Shown here piece after piece: positions 1 to 6,825 of a DNA stretch of 64,000 nt. Each line of letters starts with the position of its first letter. Within the stretch, counting starts at the first letter, position 1. Location of the stretch: the NCBI RefSeq assembly GCF_000504245.1, contig NZ_KI632509.1, forward strand, positions 2,833,751 to 2,897,750, in the 5' to 3' direction. This DNA comes from Haloechinothrix halophila YIM 93223. GTDB lineage: Bacteria; Actinomycetota; Actinomycetes; Mycobacteriales; Pseudonocardiaceae. Both the position numbers and the translations under genes were made by a program. The notes under the pieces are model-generated. The model ran no database searches. It was not told the origin of the DNA and worked only from the letters and a program-made list of their open reading frames with translations.

Positions 1-1137
1 CGACTGCTCGAGCGAGTCGTTGTTTTCTCGGGTGATGTCGTCGGTGATGCGGCCGATCGGACGGTTGGCGATCGGGGCGGCGAGCTCTCGGTAGCGCTCG
101 ATGAGGGAGGTGATCTCCGGCGACTTCTCGACGTCCCTGGTGACGATCTCGTTGTTGATCGAGGCTCCCACGACGTCCCGTGTCGCGCGGTCGATCCGCA
201 GATCGATGTCAGTGACCAGGCGGCCGTACGAGTACGCGCTGGTGACCGGCGTGCCATCGATCACGCAGTTGTAGGGCTGGTGGGTGTGTCCGGAGATGAC
301 CAGATCGACGGCGTCATCCATCCGCTCGGTGATGTCGACGATCGGGCCGGAGATCCCGGCGCAGCCGTTGATGTCGAAGTTCGCTGGCAGACCACCCTCG
401 TGCAGCAGTACGACGATCGACTCGACGCCCCGCCGCCGCAGTTCTGGGACGAGCGCGTTGACGGTCTCGGCCTCGTCACGGAACTCGTAGCCTGCGACAG
501 CGGACGGGCTCACGATTTCCGGCGTGCCTTCCAACGTCATGCCGACGAACGCGACCCTGGCCCCGTTGAAGTTCTTGATGCGGTACGGCGCGAACAGCGG
601 CTCACCGGTTTCTTCGTCGACGACGTTGGCCGCGAGGAAGTCAAAATTGGCGCCCGAGAAGCCGTCGCCATCGAGGCAACCGTCATCGGGGTGGCACCCG
701 CCTTCCTTCATCCGGCGAAGCTCGGTGACACCTTCGTCGAACTCGTGATTGCCGACCGCGTTGAGGTCGAGACCGATCTTGTTCATCGCCTCGATCGTCG
801 GCTCATCGTGAAACAGCGCCGACAACAGCGGGCTGGCACCGATGAGGTCCCCTGCCGACACCACGATGCTGTTGGCGTTCGTCGTCTCCAGCTCGGCGAT
901 GTGGGTGGCCAGATATTCGGCCCCGCCCGCGTCAACCGAGCCGACTCGCCCGCCGAAGCCGCCGGGTGGCTCGAGGTGTCCGTGGAAGTCGTTCAGCCCG
1001 AGAATCTGCACCTCGACAACCGATCCGTCCTGCAAGATCGGTGCTTGGGGAGATTGCGCACCGACCGCAGAGCCGGACACGATGGCTGATGCGGCAAGAA
1101 CCACTGAAGCCGCGACCAGGAGAAGACGGAACCTCAT
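1..1137 (-). CDS. Secreted bifunctional metallophosphatase/5'-nucleotidase, C-terminus beyond window
   Basis: Translating the minus strand from the ATG at 1135-1137 gives 379 residues that run off the window start. Residues 1-28 look like a Sec signal peptide (basic start, Leu/Val/Ala core, AGA-like cleavage near VGAQ). The metallophosphatase core follows: LNDFHGH (residues 48-54), GD (96-97), GNHEFDE (129-135) and SGHTH near residue 270, which together supply the two-metal site of the UshA/YfkN family. These enzymes hydrolyse nucleotides or cyclic nucleotides outside the cytoplasm to scavenge phosphate and nucleosides. The C-terminal substrate domain is only begun here. An AGGAGG ribosome site at 1142-1147 fixes the start. 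Substrate cannot be predicted. Confidence 0.9.
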   Translation of the reverse strand, partial: MRFRLLLVAASVVLAASAIVSGSAVGAQSPQAPILQDGSVVEVQILGLNDFHGHLEPPGGFGGRVGSVDAGGAEYLATHIAELETTNANSIVVSAGDLIGASPLLSALFHDEPTIEAMNKIGLDLNAVGNHEFDEGVTELRRMKEGGCHPDDGCLDGDGFSGANFDFLAANVVDEETGEPLFAPYRIKNFNGARVAFVGMTLEGTPEIVSPSAVAGYEFRDEAETVNALVPELRRRGVESIVVLLHEGGLPANFDINGCAGISGPIVDITERMDDAVDLVISGHTHQPYNCVIDGTPVTSAYSYGRLVTDIDLRIDRATRDVVGASINNEIVTRDVEKSPEITSLIERYRELAAPIANRPIGRITDDITRENNDSLEQS

Positions 1138-1243
1138 GTTGCCTCCTGCGTGTGAACCCGGGAGCCCGCGAGTTGGGCTACGCCAGCCTCCGCCGTTGGT
1201 GCCGCCGGTGTCTGCCATGACACGCTCCCCAAACCGCGATTAT

Positions 1244-1254
1244 TTGTCTGACAA
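1244..1254. promoter_or_regulatory. Putative GntR/FadR-type operator, copy 1
   Basis: TTGTCTGACAA is an inverted repeat of TTGTC/GACAA around one base and fits the GTNNNAC core known for FadR-subfamily GntR repressors. It lies about 105 bp upstream of the metallophosphatase start. The block continues on its right with CTACGGCGACCGG, which resembles the sequence beside copy 2. Confidence 0.45.
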
Positions 1255-1489
1255 GCTACGGCGACCGGGGTGTGCGGTCAACCCTTGGACGGTCGGCACG
1301 TTTCCTTCGCGCTCGCCCCTGTCCCGTTGACAAGGAAAGCCCGCAGTGCTTGGCTTTGGCGTAAAGTGGATGGCGATAACGGCGAGCATCGCCCGAGCTG
1401 ACCAGCAACACCGATAGCCCGGAAGCGCCACTGGGCAAGAGATGCGTGTCAACCAGGATCGGGCTCGTTATATCGAAACCTGGGCACAT

Positions 1490-1500
1490 TTGTCTGACAA
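1490..1500. promoter_or_regulatory. Putative GntR/FadR-type operator, copy 2
   Basis: Same palindrome as at 1244-1254, same orientation, with TTATGGTGTCCGG to the right. The two blocks share the sequence TTTGTCTGACAAG plus about 9 of the next 13 bases. No regulator gene of the GntR family is visible in the window, so the protein partner is unknown. Confidence 0.45.
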
Positions 1501-1821
1501 GTTATGGTGTCCGGCCATCTGACGCAAGCCGGAAACGACACGCGCTCGCACCACCTGGGCCCCGGCCAATACCACCGCTGGTCTCCCGCCGCTCCCGAAA
1601 CGCCCCGATACTCCGCGCGTCGACACCGGTCGAGATCCATTAGGACCCCAGCAGAGGAATGACGATGATCCGGCCCCGGCGACACGTGGGTGGAACCGGA
1701 GCAGCCATCGATCCCGACACGCGCACCGGACGAACACCCTCACGGCGGCAGATGAGACGTGTCGCGACTGGTCCGTCTCGGGATCCGCGTGCGAATCGGC
1801 TCGGATAGCCACCGATCGCAT

Positions 1822-1847
1822 CTGCCTGAACCCCTGGGTTCAGGCAG
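1822..1847. terminator. Hairpin at end of nitroreductase copy 1
   Basis: CTGCCTGAACCC (1822-1833) and GGGTTCAGGCAG (1836-1847) are perfectly complementary 12-base arms. The hairpin contains the TGA stop codon (1840-1842) of the minus-strand nitroreductase gene. There is no T-tract, as is usual in actinomycete terminators. The left arm is missing at the second gene copy (4957 onwards), see the repeat entries. Confidence 0.6.
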
Positions 1848-2316
1848 GGGTGAGTAGCACGAGCGGGATCTCACGCGTGGTCTTGCGCTGGTAGCTCGCG
1901 TAGCCCCGGTATGCCGCCACCACACGTGGCCAGAGCGCAGCCCGCTCGTCCGCACTAGCGATCCTGGCCTTCATCGGGCGTCGTGGCCCTTGCTGCAGCG
2001 ACACCTCGACAGCGGGGTTGTCGCGTAGGTTGAGAAACCACGCTGGATGGGTAGGGTCCCCGCCTCGGGATGCCACGACGACGATGGTGTCGCCGTCGAC
2101 GATGGGCGCGGTGAGCATGACCGATCGTGTCTCACCGGACTTCCGTCCGATCGTGGTCAGCTCCACCGATGGCATACCCGCGATCGTGCGGCCGAGCCTG
2201 CCCCCGGTGAGTGTGAGCAGCAGTCGGTGCCCGGCGTTCATCGTCTTCAGCTGGAGATCAGTCGGCATGATTCAAGCCTAGTCGGTCACACGCATCCGCA
2301 CGCCGCGCCACATACG
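1831..2316 (+). repeat. 486-bp direct repeat, copy A
   Basis: Bases 1831-2316 match 4957-5442 base for base except 1846 (a) versus 4972 (g). It contains the whole nitroreductase gene plus 48 bp upstream of its start. The left boundary falls inside the 1822-1847 hairpin, so only this copy keeps the full palindrome. No insertion-sequence ends or target-site duplications are visible. Confidence 0.95.
1840..2268 (-). CDS. F420H2-dependent nitroreductase/quinone reductase family protein, copy 1
   Basis: 142 residues, the usual length of the Ddn-like split beta-barrel family of mycobacteria and relatives. The typical stretch TIGRKSGETRSVML (residues about 39-52) is the family hallmark that contacts the deazaflavin phosphate, followed by the VVASRGGDPTHPAWFLNL motif. 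Such enzymes use reduced F420 to reduce quinones or nitro compounds, or act on small hydrophobic molecules; the true substrate cannot be told. The protein is identical to that encoded at 4966-5394. It stands alone, with its stop codon inside a hairpin. Confidence 0.85.
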   Translation of the reverse strand: MPTDLQLKTMNAGHRLLLTLTGGRLGRTIAGMPSVELTTIGRKSGETRSVMLTAPIVDGDTIVVVASRGGDPTHPAWFLNLRDNPAVEVSLQQGPRRPMKARIASADERAALWPRVVAAYRGYASYQRKTTREIPLVLLTPA

Positions 2317-2385
2317 GGCACTCAACAACCGCTCATCGGCGGAAGCGGGCGCTTCACACGTCGCTCCGGGCTCCGCGCGGTAAGC

Positions 2386-2820
2386 TCACCCTTCGGCGAG
2401 CGGGTGCGCCCGGCGGAGGCTGTCGAACCTGCTGAAGTCGTTATCCGTGGTAGCGAGTACAGCGCCCGACTCCCGCGCGACGGCCGCGATGTGCGCGTCG
2501 GTCACCAAGTTCCCGCGCGCATCGCTCTTGCGGCAGAGTGCCTTGAACAGGTCCCAGTGCCGCTCGCCTGGCTCCAGGGCGATGCAGTTGTCGTGGCCGC
2601 GGATCTCCTCGGCGAACGTCAGCGCAACGTCGAGGGGGCTTGGCGGATCGAATATCCGCGGATGGGTCACCACACGCACGAAACCGGTGAGCACCAGGCT
2701 GGTCACACCGAACAGCTCATCGCCGTTGAGGCCGGACTCCAACCATGATCGATATTCGGCGTGCCTCGGCGCATCCTCTCGATGGGCATAGACCAGGACG
2801 TTGACATCGAGGCAGATCAT
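2386..2820 (-). CDS. vapC: PIN-domain toxin VapC
   Basis: 144 residues with PIN-domain landmarks: LDVNVLVYA (Asp5), TDAHIA (Asp108) and TTDNDF (Asp126/Asp128), the acidic residues that bind Mg2+ in VapC ribonucleases. The second conserved acidic position, usually near residue 45, appears to be uncharged here (SLVLTGFVRV), as in a known VapC subgroup. The start overlaps the stop of the antitoxin gene by 4 bp (ATGA at 2817-2820), the standard arrangement. VapC toxins cleave tRNA or rRNA when free of antitoxin; the target here is unknown. Confidence 0.88.
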   Translation of the reverse strand: MICLDVNVLVYAHREDAPRHAEYRSWLESGLNGDELFGVTSLVLTGFVRVVTHPRIFDPPSPLDVALTFAEEIRGHDNCIALEPGERHWDLFKALCRKSDARGNLVTDAHIAAVARESGAVLATTDNDFSRFDSLRRAHPLAEG

Positions 2821-3056
2821 TCGGACTCGTCCATGAGATCTTGCAGTGCTGACGAGTCGTCGAGGTCAACTCCGGGCTGGAGGCCACTTCCCCGGAATGT
2901 CGTCAGCGAAACCGGACTCGCCTGCCGCTGCCGCACCCTGGCCAACGACTCACGCACCGCATCCGCGATCACGTCGTTGAGGCTTCGATGGGTCCGCGCC
3001 GCTACCGCCTTCGCCTCGGCAAGTAAGTCATCATCTAGCCGGATCGTGGTCCTCAT
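2817..3056 (-). CDS. vapB: Ribbon-helix-helix antitoxin VapB
   Basis: 79 residues. The N-terminus MRTTIRLDDDLLAEAKAVA is a classic ribbon-helix-helix strand plus helix for DNA binding, and residues 50-79 (rich in Asp/Glu, ending LQDLMDESE) are the part expected to wrap VapC. The gene precedes vapC and overlaps it by 4 bp. It appears to be leaderless or nearly so: the promoter-like and operator-like repeats run right into the start codon at 3054-3056. Confidence 0.88.
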   Translation of the reverse strand: MRTTIRLDDDLLAEAKAVAARTHRSLNDVIADAVRESLARVRQRQASPVSLTTFRGSGLQPGVDLDDSSALQDLMDESE

Positions 3057-3092
3057 GCATCAAAGTGTCATCAGCATGCATCAAAATGTCAA
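3055..3092 (-). promoter_or_regulatory. vapBC promoter with two operator iterons
   Basis: Read on the plus strand, ATGCATCAAAGTGTCA (3055-3070) and ATGCATCAAAATGTCA (3076-3091) are direct repeats 21 bp apart, two helical turns, with one mismatch. On the minus strand the distal copy supplies TTGACA (3087-3092), a good -35, and the proximal copy overlaps the start codon. This is the layout expected for autorepression by a VapB-VapC complex that binds cooperatively to two sites. Confidence 0.7.
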
Positions 3093-3221
3093 CCTTGCCT
3101 GTTCTGGATCGCCCCGACCCATCCGCTCTGACGAACGGCCCAGTGTCAGCGGCTTCACCGATCAGGAATCCTCCACCACGTCGTCAGTTCTGGTAGCCCC
3201 CTCGCACCGGTGGAAGGATTG

Positions 3222-4235
3222 ATGACCATGACCGACGCTAGACCGCTGGGCGCCGACGAGGCCACGTTCATCGCGGCGGCCCGCTCAGGCGATACGGCGC
3301 GGTTCGCGCTCATCACGGAGCGCCACCGGCGTGAGCTGCGGGTGCACTGCTACCGGATGCTCGCGAACTACGAGGACGCCCAGGACATGACGCAGGAGAC
3401 GTTCCTGCGAGCGTGGAACAAGCGGGAGTCGTTCAAGGGCAACGCTGCGCTGCGGACCTGGCTGTACCGGATCGCGACGAACGTCTGCCTTGACTTCCTG
3501 GAGAAGCGCAAGGACCGCACTCCCGTACCGTCCGAGCTGTCGGACTCCGGCTCCGAGGTGCCGTACCTGCAGCCGTACCCCGACCGGATGCTCCCCGAGG
3601 ACCCGCAGGAATCGGTGGTGGCGCGGGAGACGATCGAGCTGGCGTTCATCGTCGCCGTCCAGCACCTGCCGCCGCGGCAGCGGGCGGTGTTCATCCTGCG
3701 CGACGTCCTCGGCTGGCCGGCATCGAAGGCCGCCGACGCCCTCGAGCTGACCGTCGCATCGGTGACCAGCGCACTGCAGCGGGCGCGCGTGACGATGCGC
3801 GAGCAACTGCCCGACCGCCGCCTCGACTGGCGGAGCCCCGCCACCCACGAGCTATCGAATGACGAGCACGGCGTGGTGAAGTCGTACATCGACGCCCATG
3901 AGCGCAACGACCTCGACGGGCTGACGTCCCTGCTGCGCGACGACCTGCGCTTCGCGATGCTGCCCGAGCCGGGCACCGTGATCAGGACGGCCAAGGACGC
4001 GGTGGACGGCTGGGTCTCCGGTGGGCTCTTCCAGCGCGGCTACGACGACTGGCGCTGTATCGCCACGACGGTCAACCGCATGCCTGCCGCCGTGCTGTAC
4101 CTCCGCACCCCCGACGACCCGGAGTACCGGTTATTGAACATCGCGGTCCTGCACATCGTCGACGGGAAGATCGCCGAGCTGACCGGATTCGACGTCACCG
4201 ACAAACCATGGCTGGACCTGCCCCCGACACTGTGA
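3222..4235 (+). CDS. ECF sigma factor with C-terminal SnoaL-like domain
   Basis: 337 residues from the ATG at 3222, chosen over the in-frame GTG at 3210 because GGAAGGA at 3212-3218 is a well-placed ribosome site. Region 2 (about residues 15-90, HCYRMLANYEDAQDMTQE and LRTWLYRIATNVC) and region 4 (LPPRQRAVFILRDVLGW with the helix-turn-helix SKAADALELTVASVTSALQRAR) are clear. Residues about 210-330 form a SnoaL/NTF2-like domain, as in the long ECF sigma factors related to SigG/SigJ, where that tail modulates activity instead of an anti-sigma factor. The gene carries a TTA codon (4131-4133), so it may depend on the bldA tRNA. Converges on the reductase gene at 4296. Confidence 0.87.
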   Translation: MTMTDARPLGADEATFIAAARSGDTARFALITERHRRELRVHCYRMLANYEDAQDMTQETFLRAWNKRESFKGNAALRTWLYRIATNVCLDFLEKRKDRTPVPSELSDSGSEVPYLQPYPDRMLPEDPQESVVARETIELAFIVAVQHLPPRQRAVFILRDVLGWPASKAADALELTVASVTSALQRARVTMREQLPDRRLDWRSPATHELSNDEHGVVKSYIDAHERNDLDGLTSLLRDDLRFAMLPEPGTVIRTAKDAVDGWVSGGLFQRGYDDWRCIATTVNRMPAAVLYLRTPDDPEYRLLNIAVLHIVDGKIAELTGFDVTDKPWLDLPPTL

Positions 4236-4295
4236 TCACGATCAACGACGCCGTCGTCGTCATCTCCAGCGAGTCGGCGAGCATGTCGCCCGTGC

Positions 4296-4862
4296 TCAGC
4301 GCCTCGTCTCGTATCGGGTCAGCACCACGCCGCCGGGAAACGTCCGCGTCTCCACGAGGTTCAGGTTCACCCAGCTGTCCAGCGCGGTGAAGAACGGCGT
4401 GCCGCCGCCCACCAGGGCCGGGTGGGTGGCCAGCGCGTACTCGTCGATCAGCCCGGCCCGCATGGCAGCCCCTGCGAGCGTTGCGCCGCCGATGCGCATG
4501 GGGCCGCCGTCTTCGGCCTTGAGCCGGGTGATCTCGGCAATGGCGTCGCCGGTGACCAGGCGGGTGTTCCAGTCGACCTTGTCGATCGTCGAGGAGAACA
4601 CAACCTTCGGCGTGTCCCGCCAGTTCCGCGCGAACTCGATCTCCGCCGGGGTGGCGTTGGGCTGCTGATCGCCGGTCGGCCAGTAGGAGCTCATCGTCTC
4701 CCACAGCTTGCGCCCGTACAGCGACAGGCCGTTCGCGCGCTCCTGGTCGAGCCACCACTGGAATAGCTCGTCGCTCGGCCTGCTCCAGCCGATGTCGTCG
4801 CCGGGTGCGGCGATGTAGCCGTCCAGGGTCAGGTTCATGCCGAAGGTCAGTTTCCGCATCAT
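4296..4862 (-). CDS. RibD C-terminal/dihydrofolate reductase-like protein
   Basis: 188 residues matching the DHFR-like 'RibD_C' family: an N-terminal strand with NLTLDGYIA, then LYGRKLWETM and IGGATLAGAAMRAGLIDEY near residue 125, the NADPH-binding turn. These proteins are NADPH-dependent reductases; most free-standing members have unknown substrates. The gene faces the sigma-factor gene, and in many actinomycetes such reductases sit next to ECF sigma factors of this SnoaL-tailed type, so co-regulation is plausible but not shown. GAGGC about 6 bases before the ATGATG start serves as ribosome site. Confidence 0.82.
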   Translation of the reverse strand: MMRKLTFGMNLTLDGYIAAPGDDIGWSRPSDELFQWWLDQERANGLSLYGRKLWETMSSYWPTGDQQPNATPAEIEFARNWRDTPKVVFSSTIDKVDWNTRLVTGDAIAEITRLKAEDGGPMRIGGATLAGAAMRAGLIDEYALATHPALVGGGTPFFTALDSWVNLNLVETRTFPGGVVLTRYETRR

Positions 4863-4956
4863 GCCAGCCTCTCGTGAGTCGATCTCACACGTACAGACGG
4901 GCGCGGCGCGAAAATCTAATCGGTGCGCGATCTGCGTCCCTCAAGAGATCGGAAAC

Positions 4957-5442
4957 CCCCTGGGTTCAGGCGGGGGTGAGTAGCACGAGCGGGATCTCAC
5001 GCGTGGTCTTGCGCTGGTAGCTCGCGTAGCCCCGGTATGCCGCCACCACACGTGGCCAGAGCGCAGCCCGCTCGTCCGCACTAGCGATCCTGGCCTTCAT
5101 CGGGCGTCGTGGCCCTTGCTGCAGCGACACCTCGACAGCGGGGTTGTCGCGTAGGTTGAGAAACCACGCTGGATGGGTAGGGTCCCCGCCTCGGGATGCC
5201 ACGACGACGATGGTGTCGCCGTCGACGATGGGCGCGGTGAGCATGACCGATCGTGTCTCACCGGACTTCCGTCCGATCGTGGTCAGCTCCACCGATGGCA
5301 TACCCGCGATCGTGCGGCCGAGCCTGCCCCCGGTGAGTGTGAGCAGCAGTCGGTGCCCGGCGTTCATCGTCTTCAGCTGGAGATCAGTCGGCATGATTCA
5401 AGCCTAGTCGGTCACACGCATCCGCACGCCGCGCCACATACG
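4957..5442 (+). repeat. 486-bp direct repeat, copy B
   Basis: Second copy of 1831-2316, offset 3126 bp. Its left edge begins at the C-run 4957-4960, which corresponds to the centre of the hairpin at copy A, so the left hairpin arm is absent. The single difference (g4972) makes a new, shorter inverted repeat ACCCCC (4955-4960)/GGGGGT (4972-4977). Its right edge runs straight into the CoA-transferase remnant at 5443. Confidence 0.95.
4966..5394 (-). CDS. F420H2-dependent nitroreductase/quinone reductase family protein, copy 2
   Basis: Encodes the same 142 residues as 1840-2268. Since both the coding part and the 48-bp upstream part are copied, both genes probably share whatever promoter lies in 2269-2316 / 5395-5442. 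Beyond that, upstream sequences differ. The absence of any synonymous change between copies means that the duplication is very young, maintained by gene conversion, or an assembly error. Confidence 0.85.
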   Translation of the reverse strand: MPTDLQLKTMNAGHRLLLTLTGGRLGRTIAGMPSVELTTIGRKSGETRSVMLTAPIVDGDTIVVVASRGGDPTHPAWFLNLRDNPAVEVSLQQGPRRPMKARIASADERAALWPRVVAAYRGYASYQRKTTREIPLVLLTPA

Positions 5443-5546
5443 AGGCGTCATACCGCACCGAGCAGGCGAACGCCTGCGGCCTTGAGCTGGTCCACTGATT
5501 GGTGAGCCCTGCTGGCCGTGTCGTGGTGGCGATGACCTTGTCCATT
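5443..5546 (-). pseudogene. Remnant of a 3-oxoacid CoA-transferase subunit A start
   Basis: Just after the fumarylacetoacetase stop codon (TGA, with GGAG in CAGGAGTGA serving as ribosome site) an ATG at 5544-5546 begins MDKVIAT, the characteristic N-terminus of succinyl-CoA:3-oxoacid CoA-transferase subunit A. Homology stops after about seven codons and the frame continues as unrelated sequence (53 codons) into repeat copy B. In another frame, the stretch before the repeat ends DQLKAAGVRLLGAV and a stop, perhaps the tail of another lost gene. A CoA-transferase fits here because homogentisate breakdown yields acetoacetate. Short match, so moderate confidence. Confidence 0.4.
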
Positions 5547-5550
5547 GGCG

Positions 5551-6747
5551 TCACTCCTGAGCGGCGATGATCGTGCCGGTGACCTCGCCGAGGCCGATCT
5601 GGGCGCCGTGCGGGCCGGGTGCGGTGCCGGTGATGGTGACGGTGTCGCCGTCGGCGAGGAAGGTGCGGCTGCTGCCGTCGGCGAAGGTCAGCGGTTCGGT
5701 GCCGTTCCAGGTCAGCTCGATCAACGACCCTCGCTGGCCGGGTTCTGGTCCGGAGACGGTGCCGGAGGCGTACAGGTCGCCGGTGCGCAGCGCGGCCCCG
5801 TTGACGGTGGTGTGGGCCAGCATCTGCGCGGGCGAGTAGTACATCCGCGCATAGGGCGGGCGGGAGATCTCCTGCCCATTGAGCGCGAGAGCCAGGTCGA
5901 GGTCGAGGCCCCACGGTTCGGATTCGTGCAGGTAGTCCATGAGCTCCGGCTCCTGCGGCGGGGTGGGCACGCGGGCGTCGTCGAGCGCGTCGAGCGGCAC
6001 GATCCACGGTGAGATCGAGGTGGCGAACGACTTGCCGAGAAATGGGCCGAGCGGCACGTACTCCCAGGCTTGGATGTCACGTGCGGACCAGTCGTTGACC
6101 AGGCACACACCGAAAACATGCTCGGCGAAATCCTTAGTAGCCACACGTGAACCGAGCGGACTCGGCGTGCCGACGACGAAGCCGACCTCGACCTCGACGT
6201 CCAGTTTGGCCGAGGGCCCGAACGTCGGCGTGTCGTCGGCGGGTGTCTTGCGCTGCCCGCAGGGCCGGGCGATGTCAGTGCCCGAGACGACGACGGTGCC
6301 CGCGCGGCCGTGATAGCCGACCGGGAGGTGTTTCCAGTTCGGCAGCAGCGCCGCCGCATCAGGCCGGAACATGCGGCCGAGGTTGGTGGCGTGGTGCTCG
6401 CTGGCGTAGAAGTCGATGTAGTCGGCGACCTCGAACGGCAGATGCAGGCTGACGGTGTTGAGTGGGTGCAGCGCGGGCTCGACAGCCGACCGGTGGGACT
6501 CGTCGATGAGCAACTCCCGGATCCGCTCCCGCACCTGTGACCAGTTGGCGCGGCCCTGGGCCATAAACGGGTTCAGCGACGGCCGCGCGAAGACGTCGTC
6601 ACCCAGGGCGGCGGCGAGGTCAAGCACGTGATCGCCGATGCGGACCCCGACGCGCGGCGCGCCGCCCGGCGGGGTGAACACGCCGTAGGGCAGGTTGGCG
6701 ATGCCGAATCCGGAGCCGGCCGGTACCGGCGCCCAGGTGTCGTTCAC
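5551..6747 (-). CDS. fahA: Fumarylacetoacetase
   Basis: 398 residues from a GTG (6745-6747) preceded by AAAGGA. N-terminal SH3-like domain (GFGIANLPYGVF, about residues 12-23) then the FAH catalytic fold with YIDFYASEHHATNLG, VGYHGRAGTVV, LDVEVEVGFVVG, and SARDIQAWEYVPLGPF, which carry the Ca/Mg ligands and catalytic His of the eukaryote-type enzyme. It hydrolyses 4-fumarylacetoacetate to fumarate and acetoacetate, last step of the homogentisate route. Translated after the unknown gene 6814-7689, from which the palindrome at 6770-6825 separates it. An ATG further upstream at 6813 would translate the palindrome and is rejected. Confidence 0.92.
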   Translation of the reverse strand: MNDTWAPVPAGSGFGIANLPYGVFTPPGGAPRVGVRIGDHVLDLAAALGDDVFARPSLNPFMAQGRANWSQVRERIRELLIDESHRSAVEPALHPLNTVSLHLPFEVADYIDFYASEHHATNLGRMFRPDAAALLPNWKHLPVGYHGRAGTVVVSGTDIARPCGQRKTPADDTPTFGPSAKLDVEVEVGFVVGTPSPLGSRVATKDFAEHVFGVCLVNDWSARDIQAWEYVPLGPFLGKSFATSISPWIVPLDALDDARVPTPPQEPELMDYLHESEPWGLDLDLALALNGQEISRPPYARMYYSPAQMLAHTTVNGAALRTGDLYASGTVSGPEPGQRGSLIELTWNGTEPLTFADGSSRTFLADGDTVTITGTAPGPHGAQIGLGEVTGTIIAAQE

Positions 6748-6769
6748 AGGGAGATCATCCTTTCTCGAA

Positions 6770-6825
6770 GACCGGTCGTGAGTGCCTAACAGGGTTAGAA
6801 CTCTGATAGGCACTCACGACCGGTC
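6770..6825. repeat. Intergenic palindrome, copy 1
   Basis: Nineteen-base perfect arms, GACCGGTCGTGAGTGCCTA (6770-6788) and its complement (6807-6825), enclose an 18-base loop holding AGGGTT-AG-AACTCT. The element supplies the TCG-TGA end of the upstream minus-strand gene. The core (GTCGTGAGTGC ... AGGGTTAGAAC ... GCACTCACGAC) recurs at 10521-10568. An intra-operon role such as transcript processing, stability or attenuation fits the position. Confidence 0.8.

Larger units (their letters stand above)
1138..1839. other. Gene-free stretch with two palindromic operators
   Basis: No reading frame here has a start, ribosome site and codon bias that I would accept. What it does hold is two copies of an 11-bp palindrome (1244-1254 and 1490-1500) in a longer partly conserved block, and the hairpin that ends at 1847. 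The sequence may be an old promoter region left behind by deletion, since the right-hand gene (nitroreductase copy 1) ends towards it and the left-hand gene starts away from it. Confidence 0.5.

Noticed and set aside
1446-1643. 65-codon ORF in the gap before nitroreductase copy 1
   Set aside because: No ribosome site, low-complexity Arg/Pro/Ser composition typical of chance frames in GC-rich DNA, and it covers part of the operator copy 2 region.
1831-5442. Composite transposon bounded by the 486-bp repeats
   Set aside because: No transposase gene, terminal inverted repeats or target duplications; each repeat is just a complete nitroreductase gene with its flank.
5551-6813. Fumarylacetoacetase start at 6813
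   Set aside because: It would translate the palindrome; the GTG at 6747 has a ribosome site and the correct family N-terminus.
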